Positions 46,932 through 56,280 of a stretch of DNA of 64,000 nt are shown piece by piece. The notes below the pieces were generated by a model. That model was not told the origin of the DNA and did not search any database. It was given only the letters and a program-made list of their open reading frames with translations. This DNA is from Nitrospira sp. (GTDB lineage Bacteria; Nitrospirota; Nitrospiria; Nitrospirales; Nitrospiraceae). The stretch lies in NCBI GenBank assembly GCA_023248215.1, contig JAHFEW010000001.1, positions 62,001 to 126,000 on the forward strand, read 5' to 3'. The position numbers were made by a program, and so were the translations under genes. Numbering within the stretch: the first letter of the stretch is position 1; each line of letters begins with the position of its first letter.

Positions 46932-47102
46932 ATGGATAAAGAATTATTTGAATCCGGTATTAGGAAGTTGAAGAGTGAGTTGATGATTGTGTTTTGGGCT
47001 GTGTGTGGGCGAACCTACGGCCACCTGATTAAGAGTCCCGCCGAAGACCTACCTCAGGACACTGAGCAGAACCAATCGTCAGCAAAAGAGGAGGATTCGT
47101 GA
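46932..47102 (+). CDS. Hypothetical small protein, 56 aa
   Basis: ATG 46932 to TGA 47102. The sequence has a basic helix (SGIRKLKSELM), a short hydrophobic part (IVFWAVCGRTYGHL) and an acidic, Gln/Ser-rich tail. No ribosome site stands out and no family is recognised. It lies in the accessory region between the MITE-like element and an AT-rich membrane protein. It may be a real small gene or chance. Confidence 0.3.
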   Translation: MDKELFESGIRKLKSELMIVFWAVCGRTYGHLIKSPAEDLPQDTEQNQSSAKEEDS

Positions 47103-47138
47103 TCGTACACCTCATCACGGATGATGGTGCGTCAGGAT

Positions 47139-47165
47139 GTTTTGGCACCAGGTTGGCACCAAAAC
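47139..47165. repeat. TTGGCACC direct repeat inside a GTTTTGG/CCAAAAC palindrome
   Basis: TTGGCACC occurs at 47142-47149 and 47153-47160, framed by GTTTTGG (47139-47145) and CCAAAAC (47159-47165). It may be a regulatory or recombination site; nothing else supports this. Confidence 0.35.
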
Positions 47166-47251
47166 TTTATCCAACGCCGGCTTATAGCGAGGCTGTGGTC
47201 TCTATGCTATGTATAGTACTCTATATGATCTAGTGTGCCGCTCTAAAGACA

Positions 47252-48622
47252 ATGGATAAAGCGGGTTCCTCAGAAATCGCATTGCACCTCCGAACGGTAC
47301 ACTTTTCTCTGGTCTTAATCTGTATTTTGGTAGGATTTTCACTCTTTGGCTATTCATCAAGTGAGCCTAATGCCATTCATCAACAGTTCGAATATATTTC
47401 CAGAATCCAGAAAAATTGGATGACTTGGACGAAAAGATTTGGAACCGAGCAGATTAAATGGCTCAAGGATCAGGGCCTTGGGTGGCCAGACACGATAAAG
47501 AGCGAAATTTATATTCCTTCAGAAGAGTTGACCCGTAAAAACCTTCCGCAGCGGGATAATGGTTGGACAGCAAGGCCGTTGTACAGTCCGATCTATCTCT
47601 ATCTTTCAGTAAACCTTGCTTCAGGTTTACGGCATGAAATTCTTGGTTTGGGATGGCCGCGCGAGGACGAAACAGAGTTTATTCCTGGGGGCTACCATGC
47701 AGTCGGGAATCCAAGGCTTGATACTATAGAGGAGTTCAGACAATTCTGGAACGCTTCAAATAATGTGGGGGCCTTCATTGTTAAGGACATCTCGGAGGTG
47801 GCTTACGCTGTTTCGAACGGCGAAGTAAAAGCGGCGTTGCGTTGGATCCCGAGTCCGAAACGTCACCAGGGACCTCAACTGAAACTCGGACGTATGAATA
47901 TCGGGCTGATAGAAGTTGGGGATTACTGTAAAGATATTAAAGAGCTTTTAACGTCCAGGTGGAGTCCGCAGTTCAATGTGCTTTTCTGTGGCCAGGTACC
48001 GCCGAGACTAAACGAACAGCCCTCGCAGATCCTGGTTCTCCCAGCTAGATACAAGGACGAACCAGTGCCTGTGAATCTGCGAGTCTGGCTAGCCGATCAC
48101 TTCAAATTCTCCTCGGCGGGAGGGAAGTTTGAGGAGACCTTTCCGGAGCTTTACGACTTCGTCAAAAAAAATCCGCAGATGCGGTTTAACGACGTCGAAC
48201 GGCTTCTTCATTCTGAACTGCAACGTGAACGGTCCAGTGAAAAGGTGGAGTTTCTTGGTTTAAGGTTTCGAGAAAGGGATTTGGCCAGCTGGGGGGCATT
48301 CTTTATTGTGATTGTTCAGATTTATTTGGTGCTTCACCTTCGAGTGCTTAGCGCACGGTCGCAGGTCACGGATCATGTTTTTAAAACCGCATGGATTGGG
48401 CTTTATCCTGATTGCTTTAGTCGTACCATATCGCTTCTTACAGCCTCCTTCCTTCCTGTTGCTGTCCTGTTTTATGGAAGAGTCCAGCTCGGATTTTCAT
48501 GGCCTGTGTTTATCTTATTGGCATTAGGTTTTGTATTGTCTATTGAGACAGCCAAGCTCTTGTGGCGTCTGCCAAGACAGCAAGCCAATGTGACTTCCAG
48601 CCATGTAGAGCCCGCTGATTAA
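47252..48622 (+). CDS. Orphan membrane protein of unknown function
   Basis: 456 residues with one N-terminal membrane segment (about 15-35: FSLVLICILVGFSLFGY), a large extracytoplasmic domain (about 40-345) with several Trp/Tyr-rich stretches (for example YSPIYLYLSVNLASGL), and about three C-terminal membrane segments (around 353-370, 390-415, 420-440). The coding sequence is visibly richer in A and T than all neighbours, and codon use differs (many ATA, AGA, TTT), which suggests recent transfer. I do not recognise a family. The large loop between anchors suggests a sensor or envelope role, but this is a guess. Confidence 0.6.
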   Translation: MDKAGSSEIALHLRTVHFSLVLICILVGFSLFGYSSSEPNAIHQQFEYISRIQKNWMTWTKRFGTEQIKWLKDQGLGWPDTIKSEIYIPSEELTRKNLPQRDNGWTARPLYSPIYLYLSVNLASGLRHEILGLGWPREDETEFIPGGYHAVGNPRLDTIEEFRQFWNASNNVGAFIVKDISEVAYAVSNGEVKAALRWIPSPKRHQGPQLKLGRMNIGLIEVGDYCKDIKELLTSRWSPQFNVLFCGQVPPRLNEQPSQILVLPARYKDEPVPVNLRVWLADHFKFSSAGGKFEETFPELYDFVKKNPQMRFNDVERLLHSELQRERSSEKVEFLGLRFRERDLASWGAFFIVIVQIYLVLHLRVLSARSQVTDHVFKTAWIGLYPDCFSRTISLLTASFLPVAVLFYGRVQLGFSWPVFILLALGFVLSIETAKLLWRLPRQQANVTSSHVEPAD

Positions 48623-48828
48623 GGGTCACCAGGTATTTATGAATTCCCTTCTTCCCTCTCTCCGCAAGATCAAACTGCAACCCCCTCGATCCTTCGTCCA
48701 GGCTGTTTTTGTCGGACTATCCAGAGTAGGTAGTCGCCGCCTTGTCTGTCTCCGTACTGCCAGGTCGCGATGTCTGTTTCCGCGTTTGACGATTGACGAA
48801 TGATGCGTGAGGCTTTATCGTCCTCCTT

Positions 48829-49416
48829 ATGAACTGGGATGAGAGTCTCTTTCACGCCATCAACGGCATGGCCGGGCAGTCGGCCACATTTGACCGGCTC
48901 ATGGTGGAGCTGGCCAAGCCTGGCAACCTGTTCTACCCCGTGATTCTCGCCGCCTGCTATTGGCTGTGGAGCAACCGGCGTGAGTGCCTGATCGGCTCCG
49001 TGATGTTAGCCGGTGTCATCGGCGCTACGGACGCGCTGGGAACCCAGCTCAAAGGTTTGGTTCAGCGCCCGCGTCCTTGCCTGAGCCTGCAGGAAGCGCA
49101 GAAATTGCTCGGCTGCGGCGGCGCCTTTTCCTTCCCGTCCAATCACGCCGCCAATACGGCGGCCGCTGCCGCCTTCTTCCAAGTCCTGTATCCGCGATCC
49201 GGTTGGATCAGCTGGCCCCTGGTGCTGGCGATCGGCTTCTCCCGTGTCTACATCGGTGCCCATTATCTGACGGATGTGATCGGGGGGTGGGCGGTGGGTG
49301 GAATGATGGGGGCGGGGGTGGCCTGGTTGCTCTGTCGGTGGTCTCGCTTTCGTCCGGCTCGCACAAGCGTCACGCCCGTACCTGCTCCTCAGACTCCTGC
49401 CGGATCGATGTCCTGA
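48829..49416 (+). CDS. PAP2-family membrane phosphatase
   Basis: 195 residues with five or six hydrophobic segments. The three phosphatase motifs are present: KGLVQRPRP, SFPSNHAAN and SRVYIGAHYLTDVIGG, with the catalytic His in the last two. Members dephosphorylate undecaprenyl pyrophosphate, phosphatidic acid, or lipid A. With a large polysaccharide locus elsewhere in the window, recycling of undecaprenyl pyrophosphate is a good candidate but unproved. The region before it (48623-48828) has no recognisable gene. Confidence 0.88.
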   Translation: MNWDESLFHAINGMAGQSATFDRLMVELAKPGNLFYPVILAACYWLWSNRRECLIGSVMLAGVIGATDALGTQLKGLVQRPRPCLSLQEAQKLLGCGGAFSFPSNHAANTAAAAAFFQVLYPRSGWISWPLVLAIGFSRVYIGAHYLTDVIGGWAVGGMMGAGVAWLLCRWSRFRPARTSVTPVPAPQTPAGSMS

Positions 49417-49421
49417 CAATG

Positions 49422-50381
49422 TTATGAGGCGAGACAGGCGAGGAGGGACTTGCGGCAGAGTTCCTGGTCGTAGTCACGCCCGATCAACACCACGACATGA
49501 TCCGGTTCATCAAGCAACATGACCGGAGCGATGGTGCTGGTGCGCGGGGGAAAAAACTGAAACTCTTGCAGCTCCGGCTCCTGCGCAAAGCGAAAAAACC
49601 CCTTCGCCCGTTCAAGCCCTTCCGATAGCGAGTGCGTCCACTCCACGAACCGGGCCCGATCCAGCGGCTTCGTGAGTCGCACCGTTGTCACCATAGGGTG
49701 GTGGGGGGCGTGGGATTCGTGCGTCACACCGGGTGTGACTGGTTTTCCGAATACCACATTGGTCGGAAGTGATCGCGTCACGGGAGCGACGAGCAAGGCA
49801 GGAATGTCCAACCGGGCGTGATTGGTTTCCCAGAGCCGCCCGTAGGGATTGTGGCGGGTGATGGTGTCACGAAACTGTTCCCAATGCCCGGGGATGTAGA
49901 GGTCTCGCTTATTGAGGATCAGGTCGTCGGCGTAACGAATCGCGTTGCGCGTGACAAGTTCTGCCATGCCGGAATCAGGGAGAGGCACGGGATGCAGCAG
50001 CGCGAAAATCCGTTCGAGCTTTGCAATCCGTGACACGTACGCATCTGTCACGGCATCGACGACTTCCGCTGGATCGGCCATGCCGGAGCATTCCAAGACG
50101 ATCAAGGTGGATTGGTAGTCCTGCACGAGCTGTGTGATGCTCCAAGCGAGATCGTCTTTCGTATCGCAACAAATGCAGCCACCGGCCAGGTTGAGGACCC
50201 GATCAGCGATCGTTCCGGCGCGCGGACCATCGATGCTGACTTCCCCGGCCTCATTCATGAGCACCCCGACTTTGTGGCCCTGACTGTTCCAGAATTCGAG
50301 GAGACGCATGAGCAAGGTAGTCTTGCCGGCGCCGAGCGATCCGCAGAGGATGTAGAAGGGGACAGGGAGTGTTTGAACCAT
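49422..50381 (-). CDS. CobW/G3E-family GTPase (metallochaperone)
   Basis: 319 residues. Walker A GSLGAGKTT near 14, the conserved metal motif GGCICC (CxCC) near 68-73, LIVLECSGMADPAEV (Walker B region) and NKRD for guanine. The CobW C-terminal domain follows about residue 220. G3E GTPases deliver Zn, Co or Ni to target proteins. It is 34 nt downstream of a CDF-type exporter on the same strand, so the two probably form a metal-homeostasis operon; the metal is likely zinc by analogy. Confidence 0.88.
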   Translation of the reverse strand: MVQTLPVPFYILCGSLGAGKTTLLMRLLEFWNSQGHKVGVLMNEAGEVSIDGPRAGTIADRVLNLAGGCICCDTKDDLAWSITQLVQDYQSTLIVLECSGMADPAEVVDAVTDAYVSRIAKLERIFALLHPVPLPDSGMAELVTRNAIRYADDLILNKRDLYIPGHWEQFRDTITRHNPYGRLWETNHARLDIPALLVAPVTRSLPTNVVFGKPVTPGVTHESHAPHHPMVTTVRLTKPLDRARFVEWTHSLSEGLERAKGFFRFAQEPELQEFQFFPPRTSTIAPVMLLDEPDHVVVLIGRDYDQELCRKSLLACLAS

Positions 50382-50415
50382 TGGCGCTATTCTAACCGCT
50401 TAAATCGAGAGGGGG

Positions 50416-51357
50416 CTAGTGATGGCTGTGCAGGATTTCCGGCCGAGGATGTTGACCGGCCAGACGGTTGAGGTCGCAGTGGACGGCCTCTGGGTGGCAA
50501 CATTCCGTCTCCAGCTGGATCGTGACGTGCTTGATGCCGAACTCTGTCGTGATCCGGTTTCGGATCGCCTGGAGGAGGTCGCTGGTCAGGGCCTGGTCGT
50601 CCCCGTCGACCTGCACGTGCGTCGTCATCATGATGAGGCGTGGTTCGACCGCCCAAATGTGCAGGTCGTGGACATTCTTCACGCCGGGAATGGATTCGAT
50701 CGTGGCCGCGACCTGTGCGGGGCTGACACCAGGCGGAGTCGATTCCAATAAGACTTCAAGTGATTCCTTAAAGAGCGGCCAGGCCCCCCTGGCAATCGCC
50801 ACGACGACTAAGAGGCTCACCAATGGGTCGAGGATCGACCATCCGGTCAGGAGAATGATCCCTCCGCTCACGACGACTCCCAGGGACACCCACGCATCAC
50901 TCAGCATGTGCCAGAAGGCGCTGCGGATATTGAGGTCGTCTTTCGCTCCATGCTGAAGCAGGAGTGCGATCGAGAGATTGGCGGCAAAGCTGACCAGTGC
51001 GATCAGCATGACCCATCCGCCGGGAACCGGAACAGGGGTCATGAGTCGTTGAACGCTTACGAGCGTGATGCCGACAGCGGTGAGCATCAGGATGAAGGAA
51101 TTGAGAAATGCCGCCACGATGCCGGCTCGATGATAGCCGAAGGTCCGCGCGTCGGTGGCCGGCTTGGCCGTCAGGATGTGCGCATACAACGCTAAAAAGA
51201 GGGAGCCCTGATCGACGAGGTTGTGCCCCGCGTCCCCGATCAGGCCGATGCTGTTCGTCAGGAAGCCGCCGACGAACTCCGCCAGGATGATGACCGCATT
51301 GAAGGCGAGCGCAATCCTGAGCCGGGAGCGAAGTTCATGATAGGTGTGGGGAACCAT
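50416..51357 (-). CDS. Cation diffusion facilitator metal exporter (CzcD/ZitB-like)
   Basis: 313 residues with six predicted membrane segments. The transport-site residues are in LIGDAGHNLVDQGSL and FWHMLSDAWVSLG (HxxxD pairs of the Zn-CDF type). The cytoplasmic C-terminal domain (about 215-300) has VHDLHIWAVEPRL and ends with His-rich PEILHSHH. It exports divalent metal, most often Zn, in exchange for protons. The gene is preceded by a long leader with a -10 box and a hairpin, and followed by a CobW-type GTPase. Confidence 0.9.
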   Translation of the reverse strand: MVPHTYHELRSRLRIALAFNAVIILAEFVGGFLTNSIGLIGDAGHNLVDQGSLFLALYAHILTAKPATDARTFGYHRAGIVAAFLNSFILMLTAVGITLVSVQRLMTPVPVPGGWVMLIALVSFAANLSIALLLQHGAKDDLNIRSAFWHMLSDAWVSLGVVVSGGIILLTGWSILDPLVSLLVVVAIARGAWPLFKESLEVLLESTPPGVSPAQVAATIESIPGVKNVHDLHIWAVEPRLIMMTTHVQVDGDDQALTSDLLQAIRNRITTEFGIKHVTIQLETECCHPEAVHCDLNRLAGQHPRPEILHSHH

Positions 51358-51390
51358 TTTATTCAGTGTCTCACGGGTTCATGCCAAGGG

Positions 51391-51425
51391 CAAGCTGTTG
51401 CCGCGCTCCGGCTGCGGCAGCAAGC
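51391..51425 (-). promoter_or_regulatory. Leader hairpin upstream of the CDF exporter
   Basis: GCTTGCTGCCGC and its partner GCGGCAACAGCTT (minus strand) form a stem with a 9-nt loop and small mismatches, within the 90-nt leader that would start near 51447. It does not match the known NiCo (czcD) riboswitch core. It could simply be leader structure. Confidence 0.35.
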
Positions 51426-51453
51426 AGGGCCATTCACTGGTCGGTATGAAACT

Positions 51454-51459
51454 ATTATA
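51454..51459 (-). promoter_or_regulatory. TATAAT box upstream of the CDF exporter
   Basis: A perfect TATAAT on the minus strand at 51459-51454, in the gap between ftsH and the CDF gene. No good -35 lies 16-18 bases upstream. An activator-dependent promoter is possible. Confidence 0.4.
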
Positions 51460-51502
51460 GCGAGCAGGCGCCAGAATGGTCGTGGCCTGTGTGAGACCCA
51501 TT

Positions 51503-53287
51503 TCAGAGCGACGCCGCCAGTGCTTTGAGTTCTTCGCCGGTGATCGTCTCTTTCCCGAGCAGTACCTGCGCTGCATTGCGGAGAAGCGGCTCCTGGGTTT
51601 TAATGAGGCCGCGTGCGCGTGCGTATTGTTCATCGATCAACTCCCGAATTTCACAATCGATCTCGCGCGAGGTCTGTTCGCTGTAGTCCGCGGGCGTCTG
51701 AGACGGCATGGTCTGGAGAAAGAGGGGCTGGCGGTCGCGCTCCAGGCTGACCTGGCCGAGCTTTTCGCTCATTCCATAGACCTTGATCATGCTCTTCGCG
51801 ATGTCGGTGGCTTTGCGCAGATCATCCTGAGCGCCGGTCGAGACCTCGCCGTAGATGACTTCTTCCGCTGCGCGTCCGCCGAGCAGCACCGCAATCTTGT
51901 TCTTCAATTCGCTATAGGTCATCAGGAACCGGTCCTCCGTCGGCAGCTGCATGGTGTAGCCGAGCGCGGCGATGCCCCGAGGAATAATGGAGATCTTGTG
52001 GACGGCATCCATACCCGGGATGGCGAGCGCCACCAGCGCATGGCCGACTTCGTGATGGGCCACGCGTTCCTTCTCCATTTTGTTGAGGACGCGATTTCGT
52101 TTTTCGAGGCCGGCGACCACACGCTCAACCGCTTCTTGAAGTTCTGCCATGCCGACTGTGTCTTTGCCCCGTCGGACAGCCAACAGAGCAGCTTCATTCA
52201 GCAGGTTGGCAAGATCGGCTCCGACGAACCCGGGGGTCATGGCGGCGATGGTTTCGAGATCCGCCTGGTTACCCAGGATGATGTTCCGTGCATGAACTTT
52301 CAGGATCGCGAGCCGCCCTGGTTTGTCTGGTCGATCGACGAGGACGTGACGATCGAATCGCCCGGCCCGAAGCAACGCCGGATCCAGGATTTCGGGGCGG
52401 TTGGTCGCAGCCATGAGAATGACACCGACGCGTGAATCGAACCCGTCCATTTCCACGAGGAGTTGATTCAGCGTTTGTTCGCGTTCTTCATGGGCCATCG
52501 GACCGACGCCCCGGGCTTTGCCGAGAGCATCGAGTTCGTCGATGAAGATGATGCAGGGGGCCTTGCCCTTCGCCTGCTCGAAGAGGTCGCGCACGCGCGC
52601 TGCCCCGACGCCGACGAACATCTCCACAAATTCCGAACCGCTGATCGAGAAGAAGGGCACGCTGGCCTCACCCGCCACCGCTTTCGCCAGCAGCGTTTTG
52701 CCGGTGCCGGGAGGGCCCACCAGTAAGATCCCTTTCGGAATCTTGCCGCCCAGTCGACTGAACTTCTCCGGCGTTTTGAGAAATTCAATGACTTCTTCAA
52801 GTTCCTGTTTCGCCTCGTCGACACCTGCTACATCGGCAAAGGTGACTTTCGTTTCCTTGTCCATGTAGATCTTGGCTTTGCTCTGACCGACTGTCATGAA
52901 GCCCTGACTCTGCCCCATGCGGCGCAGGAGAAACCACCAAACGCCGAAGAAGAGGGCGATCGGGACAATCCACGACAGCAAATCGCGGATCAAGGTGCTC
53001 TCGATGACGCCCGTTACTTTGATTTGGCGCTGGGCCAAATTTCGCAGCAGGTCGGGGTCTTCGATTCGGATGGTATTGAAGTTTTTGTCGTCCTTCATCT
53101 TCCCGTGAATGACATGTGTCGAGACGGAGACCTCGGTGACGGTGCCTGCCGCCACGGCCTCTTTGAATTCGCTGTAGGGGATTTCCGTGGGGTTGAAGAA
53201 GGACGGGAGGAACATCTGGATCAACATCAGGCCCCAGAGGGCGATGAACATGTACCAGATGGAGAATTGTCTTTGTTTGGGATCCAT
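51503..53287 (-). CDS. ftsH: ATP-dependent zinc metalloprotease FtsH
   Basis: 594 residues. Two membrane segments (about 9-28 and 107-128) flank a small periplasmic domain. The AAA+ module has Walker A GPPGTGKT near 195 and [11 protein letters not shown], with the second region of homology [18 protein letters not shown]. The zinc site is HEVGH at about 412 (HEAGH in E. coli) and the C-terminal protease domain continues to the end. It degrades unassembled membrane proteins and short-lived regulators such as LpxC. Somewhat short of E. coli FtsH (644), missing mostly C-terminal tail. Confidence 0.95.
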   Translation of the reverse strand: MDPKQRQFSIWYMFIALWGLMLIQMFLPSFFNPTEIPYSEFKEAVAAGTVTEVSVSTHVIHGKMKDDKNFNTIRIEDPDLLRNLAQRQIKVTGVIESTLIRDLLSWIVPIALFFGVWWFLLRRMGQSQGFMTVGQSKAKIYMDKETKVTFADVAGVDEAKQELEEVIEFLKTPEKFSRLGGKIPKGILLVGPPGTGKTLLAKAVAGEASVPFFSISGSEFVEMFVGVGAARVRDLFEQAKGKAPCIIFIDELDALGKARGVGPMAHEEREQTLNQLLVEMDGFDSRVGVILMAATNRPEILDPALLRAGRFDRHVLVDRPDKPGRLAILKVHARNIILGNQADLETIAAMTPGFVGADLANLLNEAALLAVRRGKDTVGMAELQEAVERVVAGLEKRNRVLNKMEKERVAHHEVGHALVALAIPGMDAVHKISIIPRGIAALGYTMQLPTEDRFLMTYSELKNKIAVLLGGRAAEEVIYGEVSTGAQDDLRKATDIAKSMIKVYGMSEKLGQVSLERDRQPLFLQTMPSQTPADYSEQTSREIDCEIRELIDEQYARARGLIKTQEPLLRNAAQVLLGKETITGEELKALAASL

Positions 53288-53362
53288 GAAGACTATTTTC
53301 CCAGGAGTGATTGAATGAGCTGCTGACCGAGGCCGGACCTCGTTACTTCACGACATCACCAT

Positions 53363-53380
53363 ATCATTATCATTATCATT
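53363..53380. repeat. Tandem ATCATT repeat (3 copies)
   Basis: Three perfect ATCATT units between the ftsH start and the next gene. Too short to be more than a small microsatellite. Confidence 0.45.
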
Positions 53381-53387
53381 CAATGGA

Positions 53388-54254
53388 TTAATTTTTCTTT
53401 GAACGAAGTCGCTCTGAGAGCACCGGGTATTGAGCCGATCCCATCCCGAAATTTCCGTTTGCGGCGTCTGCCGCGATGACGCGTAGCGTGATGCCGTCCG
53501 GCGCGTCCTTGGAGATCGGCACGAAGAAGGGCGCCTCGAAACGGCTTTTCTCTCCCGCATAGAACATTTGCAGACGCTCGACTACGCGGTCTCCGATCAG
53601 CAGTTCGCCATAGATGTGAATCTTCCGGGAATCCCAGTCGCTATGGGGGCGGACCAGCGAACCGGAGAGGGTGCGCACGGAAGCCCGTAGCATGACGTCT
53701 TCCTTGGCGATCAGGGACTCGCCCGGTTTCGGATGCTCAACTTGGACTAGATATCCATAGAGCTGCAGCACGATACCGTCGTTGGCCAGGTCGTGACCGG
53801 GAATGAGCAGGACCGTCTTGCTGGCACGTTGCAAGGCGTTGGGATAGGCCAAGGGGCCTTCAGCGGCAATCTCCACGAGCGTCGGGCGTGCGAGTTCGAG
53901 TGTGGTCGTGAAGGAGGCCGCCGGTCGTCCGCTATAGACCGGTTCCTCCATGAGATGCGGTGTGCGCATGATCTGGCTTTGGTCGCCAGGTTCTCCCTGT
54001 TGCAGGCCGGACGCCAGGAGTTGTCCGGTCGCCAGGTCGGTGATCGTCACGCGAGCGCCGCCGACCTCGTGGCCCAAGACCAACGAGCGATGAGCGACGA
54101 CGCGCACGACGATGGTGGTGGGCAGGGGATCGTTATAATGGGCTTTGGTTTCGAGTTCGGATTCGGACGGTTCCGGGACAAACGCCGCGCCCGCACTGCC
54201 CAGCAGCACGAGGAGGCAGGTGCCGATCAGCCGGGTGAAGAACGAGCGAGTCAT
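53388..54254 (-). CDS. Hypothetical secreted protein
   Basis: 288 residues. The signal peptide is clear (LIGTCLLVLLGSAGAAF). The mature part is predicted mainly beta-strand, with TTIVVRVVAHRSLVLGHEVG and ARVTITDLATGQLL, suggestive of an immunoglobulin-like or carbohydrate-binding-like fold, but no family is recognised. The start ATG overlaps the metG stop (ATGA), so it is translated with metG. The C-terminus is basic and Ser-rich. Confidence 0.65.
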   Translation of the reverse strand: MTRSFFTRLIGTCLLVLLGSAGAAFVPEPSESELETKAHYNDPLPTTIVVRVVAHRSLVLGHEVGGARVTITDLATGQLLASGLQQGEPGDQSQIMRTPHLMEEPVYSGRPAASFTTTLELARPTLVEIAAEGPLAYPNALQRASKTVLLIPGHDLANDGIVLQLYGYLVQVEHPKPGESLIAKEDVMLRASVRTLSGSLVRPHSDWDSRKIHIYGELLIGDRVVERLQMFYAGEKSRFEAPFFVPISKDAPDGITLRVIAADAANGNFGMGSAQYPVLSERLRSKKN

Positions 54255-56239
54255 TTCACTTTGGTGCCGGGCTCCACATCTTCCAGCAGGGTCATGAGGC
54301 CACGCACCTCGCTGTCGCCTGCCGCGAGGACCATGCCTTGGGATTCGATGCCCATCAACTTCGCAGGTTTTAGATTCGCCACAATGACGATCGTTTTGCC
54401 GATCAAAGCCTCCGGCTCATATTTCTTCCCGATCCCGGCGACAATCTGTCGTTGTTCGCTACCGAGGCTGACTTGAAGTTTGAGCAGCTTCTCGGATTTC
54501 GGCACGCGCTCTGCCGTCAAGACCTTCGCCGTCTTGAGCTGGACCTTCATGAACTCGTCGATGGTGATCTGCGCGGGCGACGCAGCGGCCGGGGCGGCTG
54601 CAGCAGAAGCTGGGCTCTGTGGTGCAGCGGTGGCTGCGGTCGGCGCGGCGGCAGTTGGTTGCGAGGAAGCAGGGGAGTCACTCACGTTTTTGGCTCCTTG
54701 TGGTTTGGATTCGATGCGGGGGAACAGCGGCGTGCCTTTGTTCACTTCCGTGCCTGGTGGAATGTGCCCCCACGGCGGTGCCCCATCTCTATCCGGTTCC
54801 GCAGTAGTAAGGCCAAGCTGATCCATGATCTCCTTGGCAGCATTCGGCATCAATGGAGCGAGGTGATAGGCAAGGTGTCGTAATGTTTCTGCAACTCGAT
54901 AGAGCACCTGCTCAAGTCTGGTTCTGTGGGCTTGTTCCTTGGCAAGTTTCCAAGGTTGCTGAGATTCAATGTATTGGTCAGCGGTCTGAATGACATTCCA
55001 AATGGATTCTAAAACGCGATTAAATTGGAGGCTCGGCAGCAATTCTTCGATCTGCTGTGCCGATTCTCTGACTGCGTTCTCCAAGGTGTTTTCATGCTCC
55101 TCGAAGCCCGAGTGGGACGGTGGAATCTTGCCCCCGCAATATCGCTCGATCATGGTCACGGTCCGGCTTAACAGGTTGCCCAGACCGTTCGCCAGGTCGC
55201 TGTTGATACGGCCGATCATGGCCTCGCGTGAAAAATCCCCGTCCTGTCCGAACGGCACTTCGCGCAGTAGGAAGTAGCGGAAGGCATCCGCGCCGAACTG
55301 ATCCACCATCTTGTTGGGATCGACGACGTTTCCGCGACTCTTGGACATCTTCTCGCCGTCGACCGTCCACCAGCCATGCGCGAAAATCGTTTTCGGAAGT
55401 TTGAGTTCCAGCGCCATCAACATCGTAGACCAATAGACCGCATGGGTCGTGAGGATGTCCTTGCCGACGAGGTGGACATCGGCGGGCCAGAACCGATCCA
55501 GTCCCGTTTTGTATTCGAGAGCGGAGACGTAATTCACCAGCGCATCGAACCAGACATAGGTGACGTAGTCTTTGTCGAACGGCAGCTCGATGCCCCAGGA
55601 GAGTCGGGATTTTGGACGAGAGATCGAGAGGTCTCCAAGCTTCTGAGTCTGCAGGAATCCCAGGACTTCATTGCGGCGTGAGTCGGGTCGGATAAAGTCT
55701 TCATGGTTTCGGATGTGGTCGATTAGTCGATCCTGGTATTGCCCCATCTTGAAAAAGTAGTTGTGCTCGCTGAGTCGTTCTATGGGGCGCTTGCAGTCGG
55801 GACAAAGGCCATCAACGACATCTTTCTCCGTCCAGAACCGTTCGTCAAACGTGCAATACCATCCTGTATAGTCTGCCTTATAAATCAGCTTGTTATCGAA
55901 CAGTTGTTGAAGGTATCGTCGAACCACACTTTGGTGTTGCCTATCGGTGGTTCTGATGAAGGCGTCATTGGAAATGTTCAACCGTTCCCAGAGGTTTGTG
56001 AATTGCGGCGCGAGTCGGTCGCAATGGGCTTGCGGGTCGATGCCGGCCTTCGAGGCAGCCTGCTGCACTTTTTGCCCGTGCTCATCCAAGCCCGTCAAAA
56101 AGAACACCTCGCGCCCACGTAATCGCCAGTAGCGCGCGAGCACGTCGGCTGCCACGGTCGTATAGGCATGACCGATGTGCGGCACGTCGTTGACGTAATA
56201 GATCGGCGTGGTGATGTAGAAGGTGTCGGAGTTGCTCAT
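54251..56239 (-). CDS. metG: Methionyl-tRNA synthetase
   Basis: 662 residues. ITTPIYYVNDVPHIGHAYTT supplies the HIGH motif, GEKMSKSRGNVVDP the KMSKS motif. A CPDCKRP half zinc site appears near 145. An Ala/Pro-rich linker (about 525-550) joins the anticodon-binding part to a C-terminal EMAP/OB-fold tRNA-binding domain (VQLKTAKVLTAERVPKSEKL). It charges tRNA-Met. A palindromic element lies upstream, between this gene and holB. Confidence 0.96.
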   Translation of the reverse strand: MSNSDTFYITTPIYYVNDVPHIGHAYTTVAADVLARYWRLRGREVFFLTGLDEHGQKVQQAASKAGIDPQAHCDRLAPQFTNLWERLNISNDAFIRTTDRQHQSVVRRYLQQLFDNKLIYKADYTGWYCTFDERFWTEKDVVDGLCPDCKRPIERLSEHNYFFKMGQYQDRLIDHIRNHEDFIRPDSRRNEVLGFLQTQKLGDLSISRPKSRLSWGIELPFDKDYVTYVWFDALVNYVSALEYKTGLDRFWPADVHLVGKDILTTHAVYWSTMLMALELKLPKTIFAHGWWTVDGEKMSKSRGNVVDPNKMVDQFGADAFRYFLLREVPFGQDGDFSREAMIGRINSDLANGLGNLLSRTVTMIERYCGGKIPPSHSGFEEHENTLENAVRESAQQIEELLPSLQFNRVLESIWNVIQTADQYIESQQPWKLAKEQAHRTRLEQVLYRVAETLRHLAYHLAPLMPNAAKEIMDQLGLTTAEPDRDGAPPWGHIPPGTEVNKGTPLFPRIESKPQGAKNVSDSPASSQPTAAAPTAATAAPQSPASAAAAPAAASPAQITIDEFMKVQLKTAKVLTAERVPKSEKLLKLQVSLGSEQRQIVAGIGKKYEPEALIGKTIVIVANLKPAKLMGIESQGMVLAAGDSEVRGLMTLLEDVEPGTKVK

Positions 56240-56280
56240 GAGTCGTGAGATGAAGATAGCAAGACGCCAACGATGAAAGC

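Noticed and set aside
46921-46970. tRNA-like stretch (GGTGTAGTTCATGG followed by TTTGAATCC)
   Set aside because: D-arm-like and T-arm-like pieces are too close together and no acceptor or anticodon stem can be formed.
48670-48855. 61-codon minus-strand frame between the orphan membrane protein and PAP2 gene
   Set aside because: It overlaps the PAP2 start in antisense. The AAGGAGG on that strand lies inside the frame with no start codon after it, and no family is recognised.
51360-51450. NiCo (czcD) riboswitch upstream of the CDF exporter
   Set aside because: The leader lacks the conserved core sequence of that class; only a simple hairpin is visible.
53363-53380. ATCATT tandem repeat as a phase-variation or CRISPR-like tract
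   Set aside because: Only three 6-bp units, no spacers; too short for either.
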